Positions 8,124-16,510 are shown, numbered from the stretch's first letter. The stretch: 50,028 nucleotides of DNA from an uncultured Verrucomicrobiota bacterium (GCA_946615875.1 CAMOIK010000001.1:1-50028), one strand, 5' to 3'. The notes: generated from the sequence alone by a model not told the origin. Program-made: numbers and translations.

Positions 8124-9191
8124 ATGAAAATAGCTGTAGGACTTTCCGGCGGGGTCGATTCCAGCGTGGCCGCGCTGCTTCTCAAGGAGCATGGCCACGA
8201 CGTGGTGGGCATCACCATGCGCCTGTGGCGCGAGGGACGCTACAAGGGGGGCGGCCGCGACGCGTGCTTCGGCGCCGGCGAGGCCGAGGACATTGCGGCG
8301 GCCGCGGAGCTGGCCGAACGCATCGGCATCCCTTACCGCGTTTTCGACTGCGCCGACGAATACGACAAGGCCATCGTTTCCTACTTCCGCCAGACGTATC
8401 TCGCGGGCAAGACCCCCAACCCGTGCGTGAGGTGCAACGCCATGATGAAGTTCGGCCTCCTGCCCGATCTCGCAAGGCGCAGCGGCCTCGACTTCGAGAG
8501 GTTCGCCACCGGCCACTACGCGCGCACCGCCGTCGCCGCCGACGGCCGCGTGATGCTAATGCGCGCCGCCGACGCCGCCAAGGACCAGAGCTACTTCCTC
8601 TACCGCCTTTCGCAGGCGCAGCTCGCCCGCCACGTCTTCCCGCTTGGCGGCATGACCAAGCGCGAAGTCCGCGAAATAGCCCGTCGGCACGGCCTGGCCG
8701 CCGCGGACCGCCCCGATTCGCAGGATTTCTATTCCGGCGATGTCGCGGAACTCATAGGCGCGGAAAGCCGCCCGGGCGACGTGGTGGACCTCTCCGGAAA
8801 GGTGTTGGCCAGGCACGACGGCTTCTGGCGCTTCACCATCGGCCAGCGAAAGGGGCTGGGCATCGGCGGGGGCGGCGAGCCGTACTACGTCATCGACATC
8901 AACGCCTGCGCCAACCGCGTCGTCGTCGGGCGCGCCGGGGATGCCGTCAAGACTTCGCTGAGGGTGGCGGACATGAACTGGGTCTCGATCCCTCCGGCCT
9001 CCGGCCCGCTGCCAGTCGCCGTCAAGGTGCGCTCCGCCGGCGAGCCGAAGGGACCGGCCGTCCTCGACGGCGACAGATGCGTGTTCCCGGACGGCATAGC
9101 AGGCATCGCGCCGGGCCAGAGCGCGGTCTTCTATTCGCCGGACGCGCAGACTCTGCTTTGCGGCGGCGTCATCGTCAGGGAAGGGGAATGA
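8124..9191 (+). CDS. mnmA: tRNA-specific 2-thiouridylase
   Basis: ATP-dependent 2-thiolation of U34 in tRNA Lys/Glu/Gln. 355 residues. The PP-loop is GLSGGVDSS (6-14), NPCVRC (99-104) carries the first catalytic Cys, and ATGHYAR and KDQSYFLY are present. The usual second catalytic Cys, within a DSQDICF-type motif, is absent: the protein reads DSQDFYSGD at 198-206. I believe this variant recurs in a subfamily, so it need not be inactive, but the persulfide chemistry would differ. ATG 8124 gives the standard MKIAVGLSGG start. Last gene of the hisD operon. Confidence 0.93.
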   Translation: MKIAVGLSGGVDSSVAALLLKEHGHDVVGITMRLWREGRYKGGGRDACFGAGEAEDIAAAAELAERIGIPYRVFDCADEYDKAIVSYFRQTYLAGKTPNPCVRCNAMMKFGLLPDLARRSGLDFERFATGHYARTAVAADGRVMLMRAADAAKDQSYFLYRLSQAQLARHVFPLGGMTKREVREIARRHGLAAADRPDSQDFYSGDVAELIGAESRPGDVVDLSGKVLARHDGFWRFTIGQRKGLGIGGGGEPYYVIDINACANRVVVGRAGDAVKTSLRVADMNWVSIPPASGPLPVAVKVRSAGEPKGPAVLDGDRCVFPDGIAGIAPGQSAVFYSPDAQTLLCGGVIVREGE

Positions 9192-9199
9192 ATCGAAAC

Positions 9200-9229
9200 G
9201 GTCCGCGCCGGGGACGCCCCGCGCGGACC
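9200..9229. terminator. Bidirectional hairpin between convergent genes
   Basis: GGTCCGCGC pairs perfectly with GCGCGGACC, and the stem extends inward through GGGG/CCCC with one bulged C, leaving an ACG loop. It sits between the mnmA stop and the stop of the opposing serine hydrolase gene. There is no strong U-run on the plus strand; the minus strand has a short T-rich tail. Confidence 0.6.
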
Positions 9230-9257
9230 GCTTCGCCGTATTGCGCAGACCCCTCGG

Positions 9258-10460
9258 CTACTGGAGGCGGCCGGTGTATTCTTCCACGCCGGAGACGCCC
9301 GTGCCGTCGAAATACTCCTTCGCCCGGCGCTTGCGCAGTTCGTCCCACGGACGGGGATTGCCGTTGAGCTGCACCACCCACAGTTTCAGCTGCTTCTTGT
9401 GCCAGTTCACTTCGCAGTTCGAGCCCCATGCGCCGCCATGCCCGAACCAGGCGTCTTCGCTGTCCGTCTTCGGCGCGTTGAAACCGAGCGAGTAGCCGCC
9501 CATTTCCTTCGGGCGCGTGGAGACCGCCAGTATGCTCTTGACCGTCTCCTCCTTGAGGATGCGCGCGCCGTTGTCGCCCTTGCCGAGGTTCATCAGCATC
9601 CTGTAGAACTTCAGCTGGTCGCGCGCGGTCGTCCACAGTCCCGCCCCTGCCGAGGCGAACACGAAGCGGTCGTTGTATGGGCGCTGCATGCTGGGGTTGT
9701 CGGTCAGGAACTCCGCGGGCTTGCCCTCTCTGCATTTGTATAGCTCGATGTGGCCGGCGAGCTGCTCGTCGCTCGGCCAGAACGTGGTGGAGTCCATGCC
9801 CAGCGGATCGAGGACGCGCTTCTTGAGGAAGTCTTCCCAGCGCATTCCGGTCACGATCTCTACCACGGCAGCGCCGATGTCTATGCCAGTGTTGGAGTAT
9901 TTCGTGCTGGTGCCTGGCTCGAAGAGCAGGGGCTGCGCGGCCGCGGTCGCGGCGACGCTGCGCAGCGGCATCTTGCGCGACCATCCGCCCGCCAGGCGGA
10001 AGTTCGGCAGCTCGAAGGGGAAGCCCGCCGTGTGGTTCATGACCATGCGCACGGTGATTGGAGTCTTCGCCTTCACGAGCGTCCGGGTTCCGTTCGTCTC
10101 CCCGCCGAGCACCCACATCTCCTCGAACTCGGGCAGGTATTTGGATACGGGATCGTCGAGGGATATCTTACCCTCTTCGACAAGTATCGCCACCGTGACG
10201 CCGCAGAAGCCCTTGGTCTGCGAGCACTGCATGAACGCGGAGTCGAGCGTGATCGGCCGCTTGGCCGCCACGTCCGCCCATCCGACGCACGTCACTTCTT
10301 CGGAGACGCCGTCGCGCTGGAACACGCTGATCGCGCCGGGCAGCTCGCCGCTCGCGATGAACGGGGCCAGCATGTCCTCCGTTGGGTTCGCGGGGCCGGT
10401 CGCCGCCGCGAGCGCGAACGCCGCCGCGATGCCTGCCCTCAGGATGTTTCTCGTCTTCAT
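9258..10460 (-). CDS. Secreted serine hydrolase, class C beta-lactamase / PBP4* family
   Basis: 400 residues with a signal peptide (about 1-24). The serine-hydrolase triad motifs are present: SxxK as SQTK (80-83), YxN as YSNTG near 190, and HxG as GHGGAWG near 345. Such proteins are esterases, D-amino acid peptidases or beta-lactamases, and the substrate cannot be read here. ATG 10460 is chosen for the signal peptide and the AAAGGAAG ribosome site just upstream; an upstream in-frame start would precede that site. Convergent with mnmA and followed by a hairpin. Confidence 0.85.
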   Translation of the reverse strand: MKTRNILRAGIAAAFALAAATGPANPTEDMLAPFIASGELPGAISVFQRDGVSEEVTCVGWADVAAKRPITLDSAFMQCSQTKGFCGVTVAILVEEGKISLDDPVSKYLPEFEEMWVLGGETNGTRTLVKAKTPITVRMVMNHTAGFPFELPNFRLAGGWSRKMPLRSVAATAAAQPLLFEPGTSTKYSNTGIDIGAAVVEIVTGMRWEDFLKKRVLDPLGMDSTTFWPSDEQLAGHIELYKCREGKPAEFLTDNPSMQRPYNDRFVFASAGAGLWTTARDQLKFYRMLMNLGKGDNGARILKEETVKSILAVSTRPKEMGGYSLGFNAPKTDSEDAWFGHGGAWGSNCEVNWHKKQLKLWVVQLNGNPRPWDELRKRRAKEYFDGTGVSGVEEYTGRLQ

Positions 10461-10533
10461 TGCCGTCTTCCTTCCTTTCTTGGGTGTGGATGTTTTCGTT
10501 TGGTTGTGCAATGCGGCGCGCATGGCGCGGACG

Positions 10534-10986
10534 TCACCCCAGCTCGATGCCAAGTTCCTTCAGCGGCCCGGTGACGAATGCGCGCGAACGAAAGCGCGGG
10601 TGCGGCAGGACAAGGCTGGGCGTGTCGATCCTCATGCCGCCGAAATCGATCAAGTCTAGGTCGATCGTGCGCGGCCCGTTGCGGACGCCGCGCACCCGCC
10701 CCAGGGCGTCTTCGATGCCGTGCATCAGCCGCGAGAATTCTTCCGCCGCGAGCGCCGTCTCCAGCACGGCGACCTGGTTGAGGAACTTCAGCGACGCGAA
10801 CTCCTCGGGCACGCCGACGCCTTCCGTCTCGATTACGGCGCTCTTCGCCGAGAGGCGCGTGCGCGGCAGCGCGGCCAGCGCCTCCAGCGCCCTCGAAAGG
10901 TAGAGGCGGCGGGGCTCGATGTTCGACCCTAGCGACACGATTGCGCGCGTCAGCCCTCTTTCGCTGCCTTGTATGCCTGCCTGCAT
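10534..10986 (-). CDS. folK: 2-amino-4-hydroxy-6-hydroxymethyldihydropteridine pyrophosphokinase
   Basis: Transfers pyrophosphate from ATP to the pterin in folate synthesis. 150 residues. Family blocks: SLGSNIEPR near the N-terminus, FLNQVAVL for substrate binding, and GPRTIDLDLI with the magnesium-binding Asp pair. ATG 10986 is chosen because the -10 element ends 6 nt upstream, so the message should be leaderless. A longer open frame to 11025 runs through the promoter and is rejected. Shares a divergent intergenic region with yraN. Confidence 0.93.
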   Translation of the reverse strand: MQAGIQGSERGLTRAIVSLGSNIEPRRLYLSRALEALAALPRTRLSAKSAVIETEGVGVPEEFASLKFLNQVAVLETALAAEEFSRLMHGIEDALGRVRGVRNGPRTIDLDLIDFGGMRIDTPSLVLPHPRFRSRAFVTGPLKELGIELG

Positions 10987-10992
10987 ACTGCT

Positions 10993-11003
10993 ATTATACC
11001 ATA
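10993..11003 (-). promoter_or_regulatory. Extended -10 promoter of folK
   Basis: Exact TATGGTATAAT on the minus strand, preceded by AAAA. The -10 hexamer lies 6 nt from the folK ATG. Confidence 0.82.
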
Positions 11004-11040
11004 TTTTCCGCGTGGCGGCGCGCACCGCGCACCGGATGTG

Positions 11041-11080
11041 TTGAAATTGTTCAACGCACTTTCAACGCATTTTCAACGCA
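11041..11080. repeat. Three direct repeats of TTCAACGCA at 11-bp spacing
   Basis: TTCAACGCA occurs at 11050, 11061 and 11072, one helical turn apart. The first copy overlaps an inverted repeat, TTGAA-N4-TTCAA (11041-11054). The block lies directly upstream of the yraN -10 element and within 60 bp of the divergent folK promoter, where an operator would be expected. Confidence 0.75.
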
Positions 11081-11094
11081 CGGCTTCCGTCCGA

Positions 11095-11105
11095 TATGGG
11101 ATAAT
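11095..11105 (+). promoter_or_regulatory. Extended -10 promoter of yraN
   Basis: TATGGGATAAT, one base from the common element. It leaves a leader of about 30 nt containing AAGGAAGG before the yraN ATG. Confidence 0.7.
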
Positions 11106-11142
11106 GTGCGGCGTCGGCAGAAGAAAAGAAAGGAAGGGAAGC

Positions 11143-11580
11143 ATGGATCGTGGAAGACTCGGCGGCGCGGGCGAAAGCGCCGCGCACGGAGAATGGGGCG
11201 AACGCGTGGCGGCGGAGCGCCTGCGCATGGAAGGGCTGGAGATAATCGAACGGAACTCCCGTCCGCTCGCTCGCGACAGGCGCCTGGAGATCGACATCGT
11301 CGCCTACGACCCTCGCACCGACACCATGGTGTTCGTAGAGGTGAAGCAGCATTCCGCGCACCTGCCGCTCGAAAGGCGCATTCGCGGCGTGGACGAGCGC
11401 AAGCGGCGCAATCTGCGCATCGCCTGCGCCGCGTGGCGCCGCGCAAACCGCTGGGAGGGGGATTGCCGTTTCGACGTGGTCGAGGTCTTCGGCACGCCGC
11501 GCTCGCGCCGCCCGGAGATAGACCATGTGCAGTGCGTGCGCCTGCATTCGCCGTCGCTCGACGCGGTGCGCTGGGTCTGA
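11143..11580 (+). CDS. yraN: UPF0102 / YraN-family nuclease-like protein
   Basis: 145 residues. Matches the YraN family of restriction-endonuclease-fold proteins: GEWGERVAAERL at the N-terminus, RRLEIDIVAYD and VFVEVKQHS, giving the E-x-D...E-x-K active-site pattern. The family's cellular role is poorly defined; a link to DNA processing or Holliday-junction-like substrates is the usual guess. ATG 11143 has AAGGAAGG just upstream. It appears to be a single-gene unit. Confidence 0.87.
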   Translation: MDRGRLGGAGESAAHGEWGERVAAERLRMEGLEIIERNSRPLARDRRLEIDIVAYDPRTDTMVFVEVKQHSAHLPLERRIRGVDERKRRNLRIACAAWRRANRWEGDCRFDVVEVFGTPRSRRPEIDHVQCVRLHSPSLDAVRWV

Positions 11581-11630
11581 CCGCCGCTGACGGAAAAATG
11601 CACAAGGGCACTTGCGCACTGCGCACGGAA

Positions 11631-11641
11631 TATGGTATAAT
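11631..11641 (+). promoter_or_regulatory. Extended -10 promoter of the leader-pheA-leuA-leuC unit
   Basis: Exact TATGGTATAAT. The start site should be near 11648, leaving about 190 nt of transcribed leader before pheA. Confidence 0.82.
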
Positions 11642-11665
11642 ACGCGCCGCTGACGAGAACTAGAG

Positions 11666-11746
11666 ATGACAACGACGCTTGACAACCTGTTTTTCGGCCT
11701 CGGGCTTTTCGGGCTTGCGCTCTTTACGGTGCGCGGGGCGCGTTGA
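11666..11746 (+). CDS. 26-residue Phe/Leu-rich leader peptide candidate
   Basis: ATG 11666 to TGA 11746. The peptide begins MTTTLDNLFFGLGL and ends VRGAR. Ten of its 26 residues are Phe (4) or Leu (6), clustered from residue 5 to 20. It lies in the transcribed leader of an operon for phenylalanine (pheA) and leucine (leuA, leuC) synthesis, and pairing segments follow it, so a ribosome-sensing attenuation role is plausible. The ribosome site is weak (CTAGAG). Alternatively it is a small membrane peptide; the segment is hydrophobic enough. Confidence 0.55.
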   Translation: MTTTLDNLFFGLGLFGLALFTVRGAR

Positions 11747-11756
11747 TCCTCTTTCT

Positions 11757-11822
11757 GACTGAAGCAGTCTTCACTCAAAGCAGAAATCAAGCCCCCGCCC
11801 ATCAAAGGCGAGGGCTTTGAGT
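11757..11822 (+). promoter_or_regulatory. Competing hairpins in the pheA leader
   Basis: Two exclusive pairs overlap early: GACTG 11757-11761 with CAGTC 11765-11769, or TGAAG 11760-11764 with CTTCA 11769-11773. Later, ACTCAAAGC 11773-11781 pairs perfectly with GCTTTGAGT 11814-11822, while AAGCCCCCGCC 11789-11799 pairs with GGCGAGGGCTT 11807-11817 (one mismatch); these two share bases 11814-11817. No U-run follows, and the structure ends just before AAGGA, the pheA ribosome site, so translational control is as likely as termination. Confidence 0.5.
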
Positions 11823-11836
11823 TGCAAGGAAAAACA

Positions 11837-13018
11837 ATGAACGCGACAGACACAGATAACGAAGCGGCGCCGGTCCAGGGACTGGCGGACATACGGCGGG
11901 AGATAGACGAGATCGACGACCAGATGGTCAATCTCTTCACGAGGCGGCTGGAGATAGTCGAGCGCGTGGCGGCGTCCAAGAAGGCGAGCGGCAGCCCGGT
12001 GTTCGACCCTGCGAGGGAACGCTCTATACTGTCCCACGTCGTGGAGCGGGTGGCGCCGGAATACGAGAACGGAGCGCGGCTGCTGTTCTCCACGCTGTTC
12101 GGAATCTCCCGCGCCAGGCAGAGGGCGGTGCTGCACGGCGAGCCGGAGCTGGTCCGGGCGATAAAGGCGGCGATGGCTTCCACGCCGGAGAAGTTCCCGA
12201 CCCGCGCGGTCGTGGCCTGCCCAGGCATCGAAGGAAGCTACGCGCAGCAGGCCGCCAGCCTTCTCTTCCCGCTGCCCACGATCATGTTCTTCCGCGGCTT
12301 CGACAAGGTGTTCGACGCCGTGGAGCAGGGGCTTTGCCCCTACGGCGTGCTGCCCATCGAGAACTCTGCGGCCGGCAGCGTGGCGGCGGTCTATGACCAG
12401 ATGGATACGCATCGCTTCCATATCGTCAAGGCCCTGCGCCTCAAAGTCAATCACGTGCTGCTCGGCGCGAGGGGCGCGAAGATCGATGCGCTGAAGGAGA
12501 TCGCCAGCCATCCGCACGCACTTGCGCAGTGCGGCGCATTCCTGAAGCGCCATCCGTCGGTCAAGGCCGTGCCGGCTTCCAATACCGCGGTGGCCGCGAA
12601 GGAACTGGCGGCGTCCGGGCGCACGGACCGCGCCGTGATCGCCTCCCGCGCGTGCGCTGAGCTGTACGGCCTGGAGGTGCTGTCCGACGGCATCGCCGAC
12701 GCCGCCTACAACTACACTCGCTTCATATGCATCGCGAAGAAGCCGGAGATATACCCCGATGCGCGCAAGTTCTCGGTCATGATGTCGCTCGCGCACCAGC
12801 CGGGGACGCTCAACGGCATCATATCGCGCTTCGCCTCGATCGGCGTGAACCTGACCAAGCTGGAGTCCCGACCCATACCTGGCATGGACTTTGAGTTCCG
12901 CTTCACGTTCGACTTCGAGGCGTCGCCGCGCGACGAGGCGGTGCTGCGCCTCCTCGCGGAGCTTGCCGACGACCCGCAGATAGAGCACTTCACGTTCCTG
13001 GGGGCCTACAACGAATAG
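11837..13018 (+). CDS. pheA: Bifunctional chorismate mutase / prephenate dehydratase
   Basis: Converts chorismate through prephenate to phenylpyruvate. 393 residues. Domains: AroQ-type chorismate mutase about 12-95 (IRREIDEIDDQMVNLFTRR), prephenate dehydratase about 115-300 with GIEGSYAQQAA and YTRFICI for the TRF motif, and a C-terminal ACT domain about 305-390 with the ESRP motif (LTKLESRPIPG) for Phe feedback. ATG 11837 follows AAGGA at good spacing. It is 39 nt from leuA. The leader ORF and hairpins upstream suggest control by amino-acid supply. Confidence 0.94.
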   Translation: MNATDTDNEAAPVQGLADIRREIDEIDDQMVNLFTRRLEIVERVAASKKASGSPVFDPARERSILSHVVERVAPEYENGARLLFSTLFGISRARQRAVLHGEPELVRAIKAAMASTPEKFPTRAVVACPGIEGSYAQQAASLLFPLPTIMFFRGFDKVFDAVEQGLCPYGVLPIENSAAGSVAAVYDQMDTHRFHIVKALRLKVNHVLLGARGAKIDALKEIASHPHALAQCGAFLKRHPSVKAVPASNTAVAAKELAASGRTDRAVIASRACAELYGLEVLSDGIADAAYNYTRFICIAKKPEIYPDARKFSVMMSLAHQPGTLNGIISRFASIGVNLTKLESRPIPGMDFEFRFTFDFEASPRDEAVLRLLAELADDPQIEHFTFLGAYNE

Positions 13019-13057
13019 CGCGGACGCGCCGCGCAGGTGCGGCGCAAGGAGGAAAAC

Positions 13058-14578
13058 ATGGACAAGGTGACTATATTCGACACGACCCTGCGCGACGGCG
13101 AGCAGGCTCCCGGATATTCGATGAACGCCGACGAGAAGGTTCGCATGGCCCTGCAACTGGAGGCGCTGGGCGTCGATGTGATGGAGGCGGGCTTCGCAGT
13201 GGCCAGCCCAGGCGATTTCGCTGGGGTGGAAGCGATTTCCGCCGCGGTGACCCGCCCGGTGGTCGCCTGTCTCGCGCGAGCCCTGCCCAAGGACATCGAC
13301 GCGGCGGCCTCGGCCCTGCGCCGCGCGCGCCGCGCCCGCATCCATACGTTCATAGCGACGAGCGACCTGCATCTCAAGTGCAAGCTCAGGATTTCCCGCG
13401 CCGACTGCCTTTCCCGCGTCAAGGCGATGGTGGCCTACGCCAGGAGCAAGTGCCCCGACGTCGAGTTCTCGGCGGAGGACGCCTCTCGCACCGACATGGA
13501 TTTCCTGTGCAAGGTGATGGAGACCGCCATCGCCGCCGGAGCCACCACGGTGAACGTGCCCGACACCGTGGGCTACTCCACGCCGGAGGAGTTCGGCGCG
13601 ATGATCGCCGAGCTCGTCGGCCGGGTGCCGAACATCGGCGACGCCACGATTTCCACGCACTGTCACGACGATCTCGGCCTCGCCGTGGCCAACACCCTCG
13701 CCGGCATTCGCGCCGGCGCCCGCCAGGCGGAGTGCACGATCGGCGGCATCGGCGAGCGCGCGGGGAACGCCGCTCTCGAGGAGGTCGTGATGGGGTTGCG
13801 CACGCGACACGACCACTACGGCGACATCGCGACCGGCATACGCACTGACGAAATCGCCCACACCGCCGCAATGCTCGCCAACATAACGGGCATAAAGATC
13901 GCGCCAAACAAGGCGATCGTCGGCGCGAACGCCTTCGCCCACGAGTCGGGCATACACCAGCACGGCGTGCTGGCCAACGCCAGGACGTACGAGATAATGA
14001 CACCGGAGTCCGTCGGCGTGAAGAAGACCGAGCTCGTGCTCGGCCGCCACTCCGGCCGCCACGCCTTCGCCGAGCGCTTGGCGCAGATAGGCTATCCGTC
14101 GCTGGCCGAGGAGCGCATAGACGCGCTGTTCGCTGAGTTCAAGGCGCTGGCGGACAGCAAGAAGACCATAGACGAGCGCGATCTGGTGGCGCTGGTCGAG
14201 GCCGGATACGGCGTGAAGACAGACCCCGACAAGGTCTGGAAGCTGGATTCGTTCGTCGTCAATTCAGGTGACCACATGAGCGCGACGGCGCAAGTCACGC
14301 TGGTGCGCGGCGGCAAGAAGCGCCAGGAGGCGGCGCTTGGCACAGGCCCGGTCTATGCGGCGTTCGCCGCGATCGAGCGCGTCGTCCGCCGCAAGTTCAC
14401 GCTTGAGGACTACCAGATACGCGCCGTCACCGAGCGCAGGGACGCCCTGGGGGAGGTCCTTGTCAAGATCACCGACAAGAAGACGGGCGGCGTGTTCAGG
14501 GGCCGCGGCGTCTCCACCGACATCATCAAGGGCAGCATACTTGCGCTTCTTGGAGCCTTGAACAAGATCGAGGCGTGA
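13058..14578 (+). CDS. leuA: 2-isopropylmalate synthase
   Basis: Condenses acetyl-CoA with 2-oxoisovalerate, the first step of leucine synthesis. 506 residues. DTTLRDGEQAPG at the N-terminus, STHCHDDLGLAVAN for the metal-binding His pair, and GIGERAGN. The C-terminal third carries the regulatory LeuA-dimer domain, ending with the block RGVSTDIIKGS. ATG 13058 is preceded by AAGGAGG. Citramalate synthase is a less likely alternative given the full match to LeuA blocks. Confidence 0.92.
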   Translation: MDKVTIFDTTLRDGEQAPGYSMNADEKVRMALQLEALGVDVMEAGFAVASPGDFAGVEAISAAVTRPVVACLARALPKDIDAAASALRRARRARIHTFIATSDLHLKCKLRISRADCLSRVKAMVAYARSKCPDVEFSAEDASRTDMDFLCKVMETAIAAGATTVNVPDTVGYSTPEEFGAMIAELVGRVPNIGDATISTHCHDDLGLAVANTLAGIRAGARQAECTIGGIGERAGNAALEEVVMGLRTRHDHYGDIATGIRTDEIAHTAAMLANITGIKIAPNKAIVGANAFAHESGIHQHGVLANARTYEIMTPESVGVKKTELVLGRHSGRHAFAERLAQIGYPSLAEERIDALFAEFKALADSKKTIDERDLVALVEAGYGVKTDPDKVWKLDSFVVNSGDHMSATAQVTLVRGGKKRQEAALGTGPVYAAFAAIERVVRRKFTLEDYQIRAVTERRDALGEVLVKITDKKTGGVFRGRGVSTDIIKGSILALLGALNKIEA

Positions 14579-14604
14579 CGGACGCGAGATAGAGGGCAGA
14601 AACC

Positions 14605-15858
14605 ATGATGACAATGAGCCAAAAGATCCTGGCCGCCCACTGCGGCAGGAAGGAAGTCCGCGCCGGCGAACTGGTGATGGCGAGCCTGGATCTCGTGCTG
14701 GGCAACGACATCACCGCGCCGGTGGCGATACGCGAGTTCGGGAAGTTCGGGCGCTCCGGCGTGTTCGACAAGGGCAAGGTGGCGCTCGTCCCTGACCATT
14801 TCGCGCCCAACAAGGACATAAAAGCCGCGACGCAGTGCGCGGCCATGCGCGCCTTCGCCCGCGAGCAGGGCGTCGCCAACTACTTCGAGGTAGGTCACGA
14901 CTGCGGCGTCGAGCACGCCCTCCTGCCGGAGAAGGGGCTCGTGACGGCGGGAGACCTCGTGATCGGCGCAGATTCGCACACCTGCACTTATGGCGCTCTG
15001 GGAGTCTTCTCCACCGGCATAGGCTCCACCGACATGGCGTGCGGCATGGCTATGGGGAAGACGTGGTTCCGCGTCCCGGACGCCATCAAGGTCGTCCTGT
15101 CCGGCCGGCCCAGGCGCCATGTGGGAGGCAAAGATCTCGTCCTCCACCTGATTGGCTCCATCGGCGTGGACGGCGCGCGCTACATGAGCCTGGAGTTCAC
15201 AGGTTCCGGCGTGGCCGCGCTCACGATGGACGACCGCTTCACCGTGGCCAACATGGCCATCGAGGCGGGCGCGAAGAACGGCATATTCCCGGTGGACGAC
15301 GCCACGCGCCGTTTTCTGGCGGAGGCTGGAGCCAAGCCGCCGGTCGTGTTCGAGGCCGACCCCGACGCCAGCTACGCCCGCACCATGGAGATCGACCTGT
15401 CCTCGCTCGAGCCGACGGTCGCGTTCCCGCATCTGCCGTCGAACGTCCGGACGGTGGCGCAGGCGCTCGGCGTGGAAATCGACCAGGTGTTCATCGGCTC
15501 GTGCACCAACGGGCGCATTGGAGACCTGCGCATCGCGGCGGAGGTGCTGCGCGGCCGCAAGGTGCATCCACGGGTCCGCTGCATCGTGATCCCCGCCACC
15601 CAGAAGGTGTGGCTGCAGGCTCTCGACGAAGGTCTGCTGCGCGTATTCGCGGAGGCGGGATGCGTGGTTTCCACGCCGACGTGCGGGCCGTGCCTCGGCG
15701 GGCACATGGGAATACTGGCGGACGGCGAACGATGCGTCTCGACGTCAAACCGGAATTTCGTGGGGCGCATGGGCCACCCCGGCTCGGAGGTCTATCTCGC
15801 CTCTCCGGCGGTCGCCGCTTCGTCCGCCGTGGCTGGCAGGATATGCCTCTTGGACTGA
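14605..15858 (+). CDS. leuC: 3-isopropylmalate dehydratase large subunit (LeuC/HacA type 2)
   Basis: Aconitase-family isomerase subunit, 417 residues. ADSHTCTYGALG, GSCTNGR and CGPCLGGHMG hold the three Cys ligands of the 4Fe-4S cluster. The length and blocks fit the shorter type-2 LeuC/homoaconitase group, which needs a separate small subunit (leuD). No leuD follows; the next genes run on the other strand. Three in-frame ATGs (14605, 14608, 14614) make the exact start uncertain by three codons. A homoaconitase role cannot be excluded from sequence, but the leuA context favours leucine. Confidence 0.88.
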   Translation: MMTMSQKILAAHCGRKEVRAGELVMASLDLVLGNDITAPVAIREFGKFGRSGVFDKGKVALVPDHFAPNKDIKAATQCAAMRAFAREQGVANYFEVGHDCGVEHALLPEKGLVTAGDLVIGADSHTCTYGALGVFSTGIGSTDMACGMAMGKTWFRVPDAIKVVLSGRPRRHVGGKDLVLHLIGSIGVDGARYMSLEFTGSGVAALTMDDRFTVANMAIEAGAKNGIFPVDDATRRFLAEAGAKPPVVFEADPDASYARTMEIDLSSLEPTVAFPHLPSNVRTVAQALGVEIDQVFIGSCTNGRIGDLRIAAEVLRGRKVHPRVRCIVIPATQKVWLQALDEGLLRVFAEAGCVVSTPTCGPCLGGHMGILADGERCVSTSNRNFVGRMGHPGSEVYLASPAVAASSAVAGRICLLD

Positions 15859-15886
15859 CTGGTTGCGCCGCCCTGGCGCGTGGCGC

Positions 15887-16510
15887 CTACTGCATAGCCC
15901 ACATCACTATGCTCATCGCGAAGCCGACGAGCGCGCCTATCACCCCGCCCCACAGCGTCACGCCGCGGAGTTCGCGGTTCGCCACTTCGCGCGTGAGCAC
16001 CTCCAGCTTGCGTTCGTCGTAGCCCATTATCGTCTCATAGACGATGTTCCAGACGTCCGTTTCTTCTATCATTGCGGGCAGGTTCTCCGCCAGGTAGGCG
16101 GTCATCTGCCCGGCGGCGGCCCGCGCCACGGTCGCGCGCAGGTCGTCGTCGAACAGCCCCGCGACTTCGGCCAGCGCCTTCGCTTCGTCCTTGACCAGGC
16201 CCGGCAGGACGCGGTCGAGGCGCTCGCTGACGCGCGAGATGGCGGTGCAGACCTTGCCGCCGCACTCGTCTATCTTCTGGCGGATGTTTCGCTCGATGAC
16301 CGCCCTCACGTCTGGGGCGCAGACCTTCGCCGCAATCTTTTCGGACGTCATCAGCTCAGTGCGGATGAGGTTCTTCGTGTTTGCGGCGATGAGTTCCTTC
16401 TTCTTGGTGAAGAGGGTGTTGAACACCCATCGGATCGCGAGCTCGTTGGTGCCCGCGCCGATGGCGAAGCCAACCGCCCCCTGGACGGCCATCTGCGCGA
16501 GAAGCGTCAT
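15887..16510 (-). CDS. DUF445 family membrane protein
   Basis: 207 residues matching DUF445 (YheB-like): an N-terminal membrane segment running into GFAIGAGTNELAIRWVFNTL, a charged helical middle with DVRAVIERNIR and VWNIVYETIM, and a C-terminal membrane segment (WGGVIGALVGFAMSIVMW). The function of the family is not established. Its ATG overlaps the stop of the PIN toxin gene (ATGA), so it is translated as the third gene of the antitoxin-toxin unit. That placement is unusual for DUF445. Confidence 0.85.
   Translation of the reverse strand: MTLLAQMAVQGAVGFAIGAGTNELAIRWVFNTLFTKKKELIAANTKNLIRTELMTSEKIAAKVCAPDVRAVIERNIRQKIDECGGKVCTAISRVSERLDRVLPGLVKDEAKALAEVAGLFDDDLRATVARAAAGQMTAYLAENLPAMIEETDVWNIVYETIMGYDERKLEVLTREVANRELRGVTLWGGVIGALVGFAMSIVMWAMQ

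Noticed and set aside
11822..11836. pheA start at 11822
   Set aside because: The frame is open there, but the ribosome site AAGGA lies after it and fits ATG 11837.
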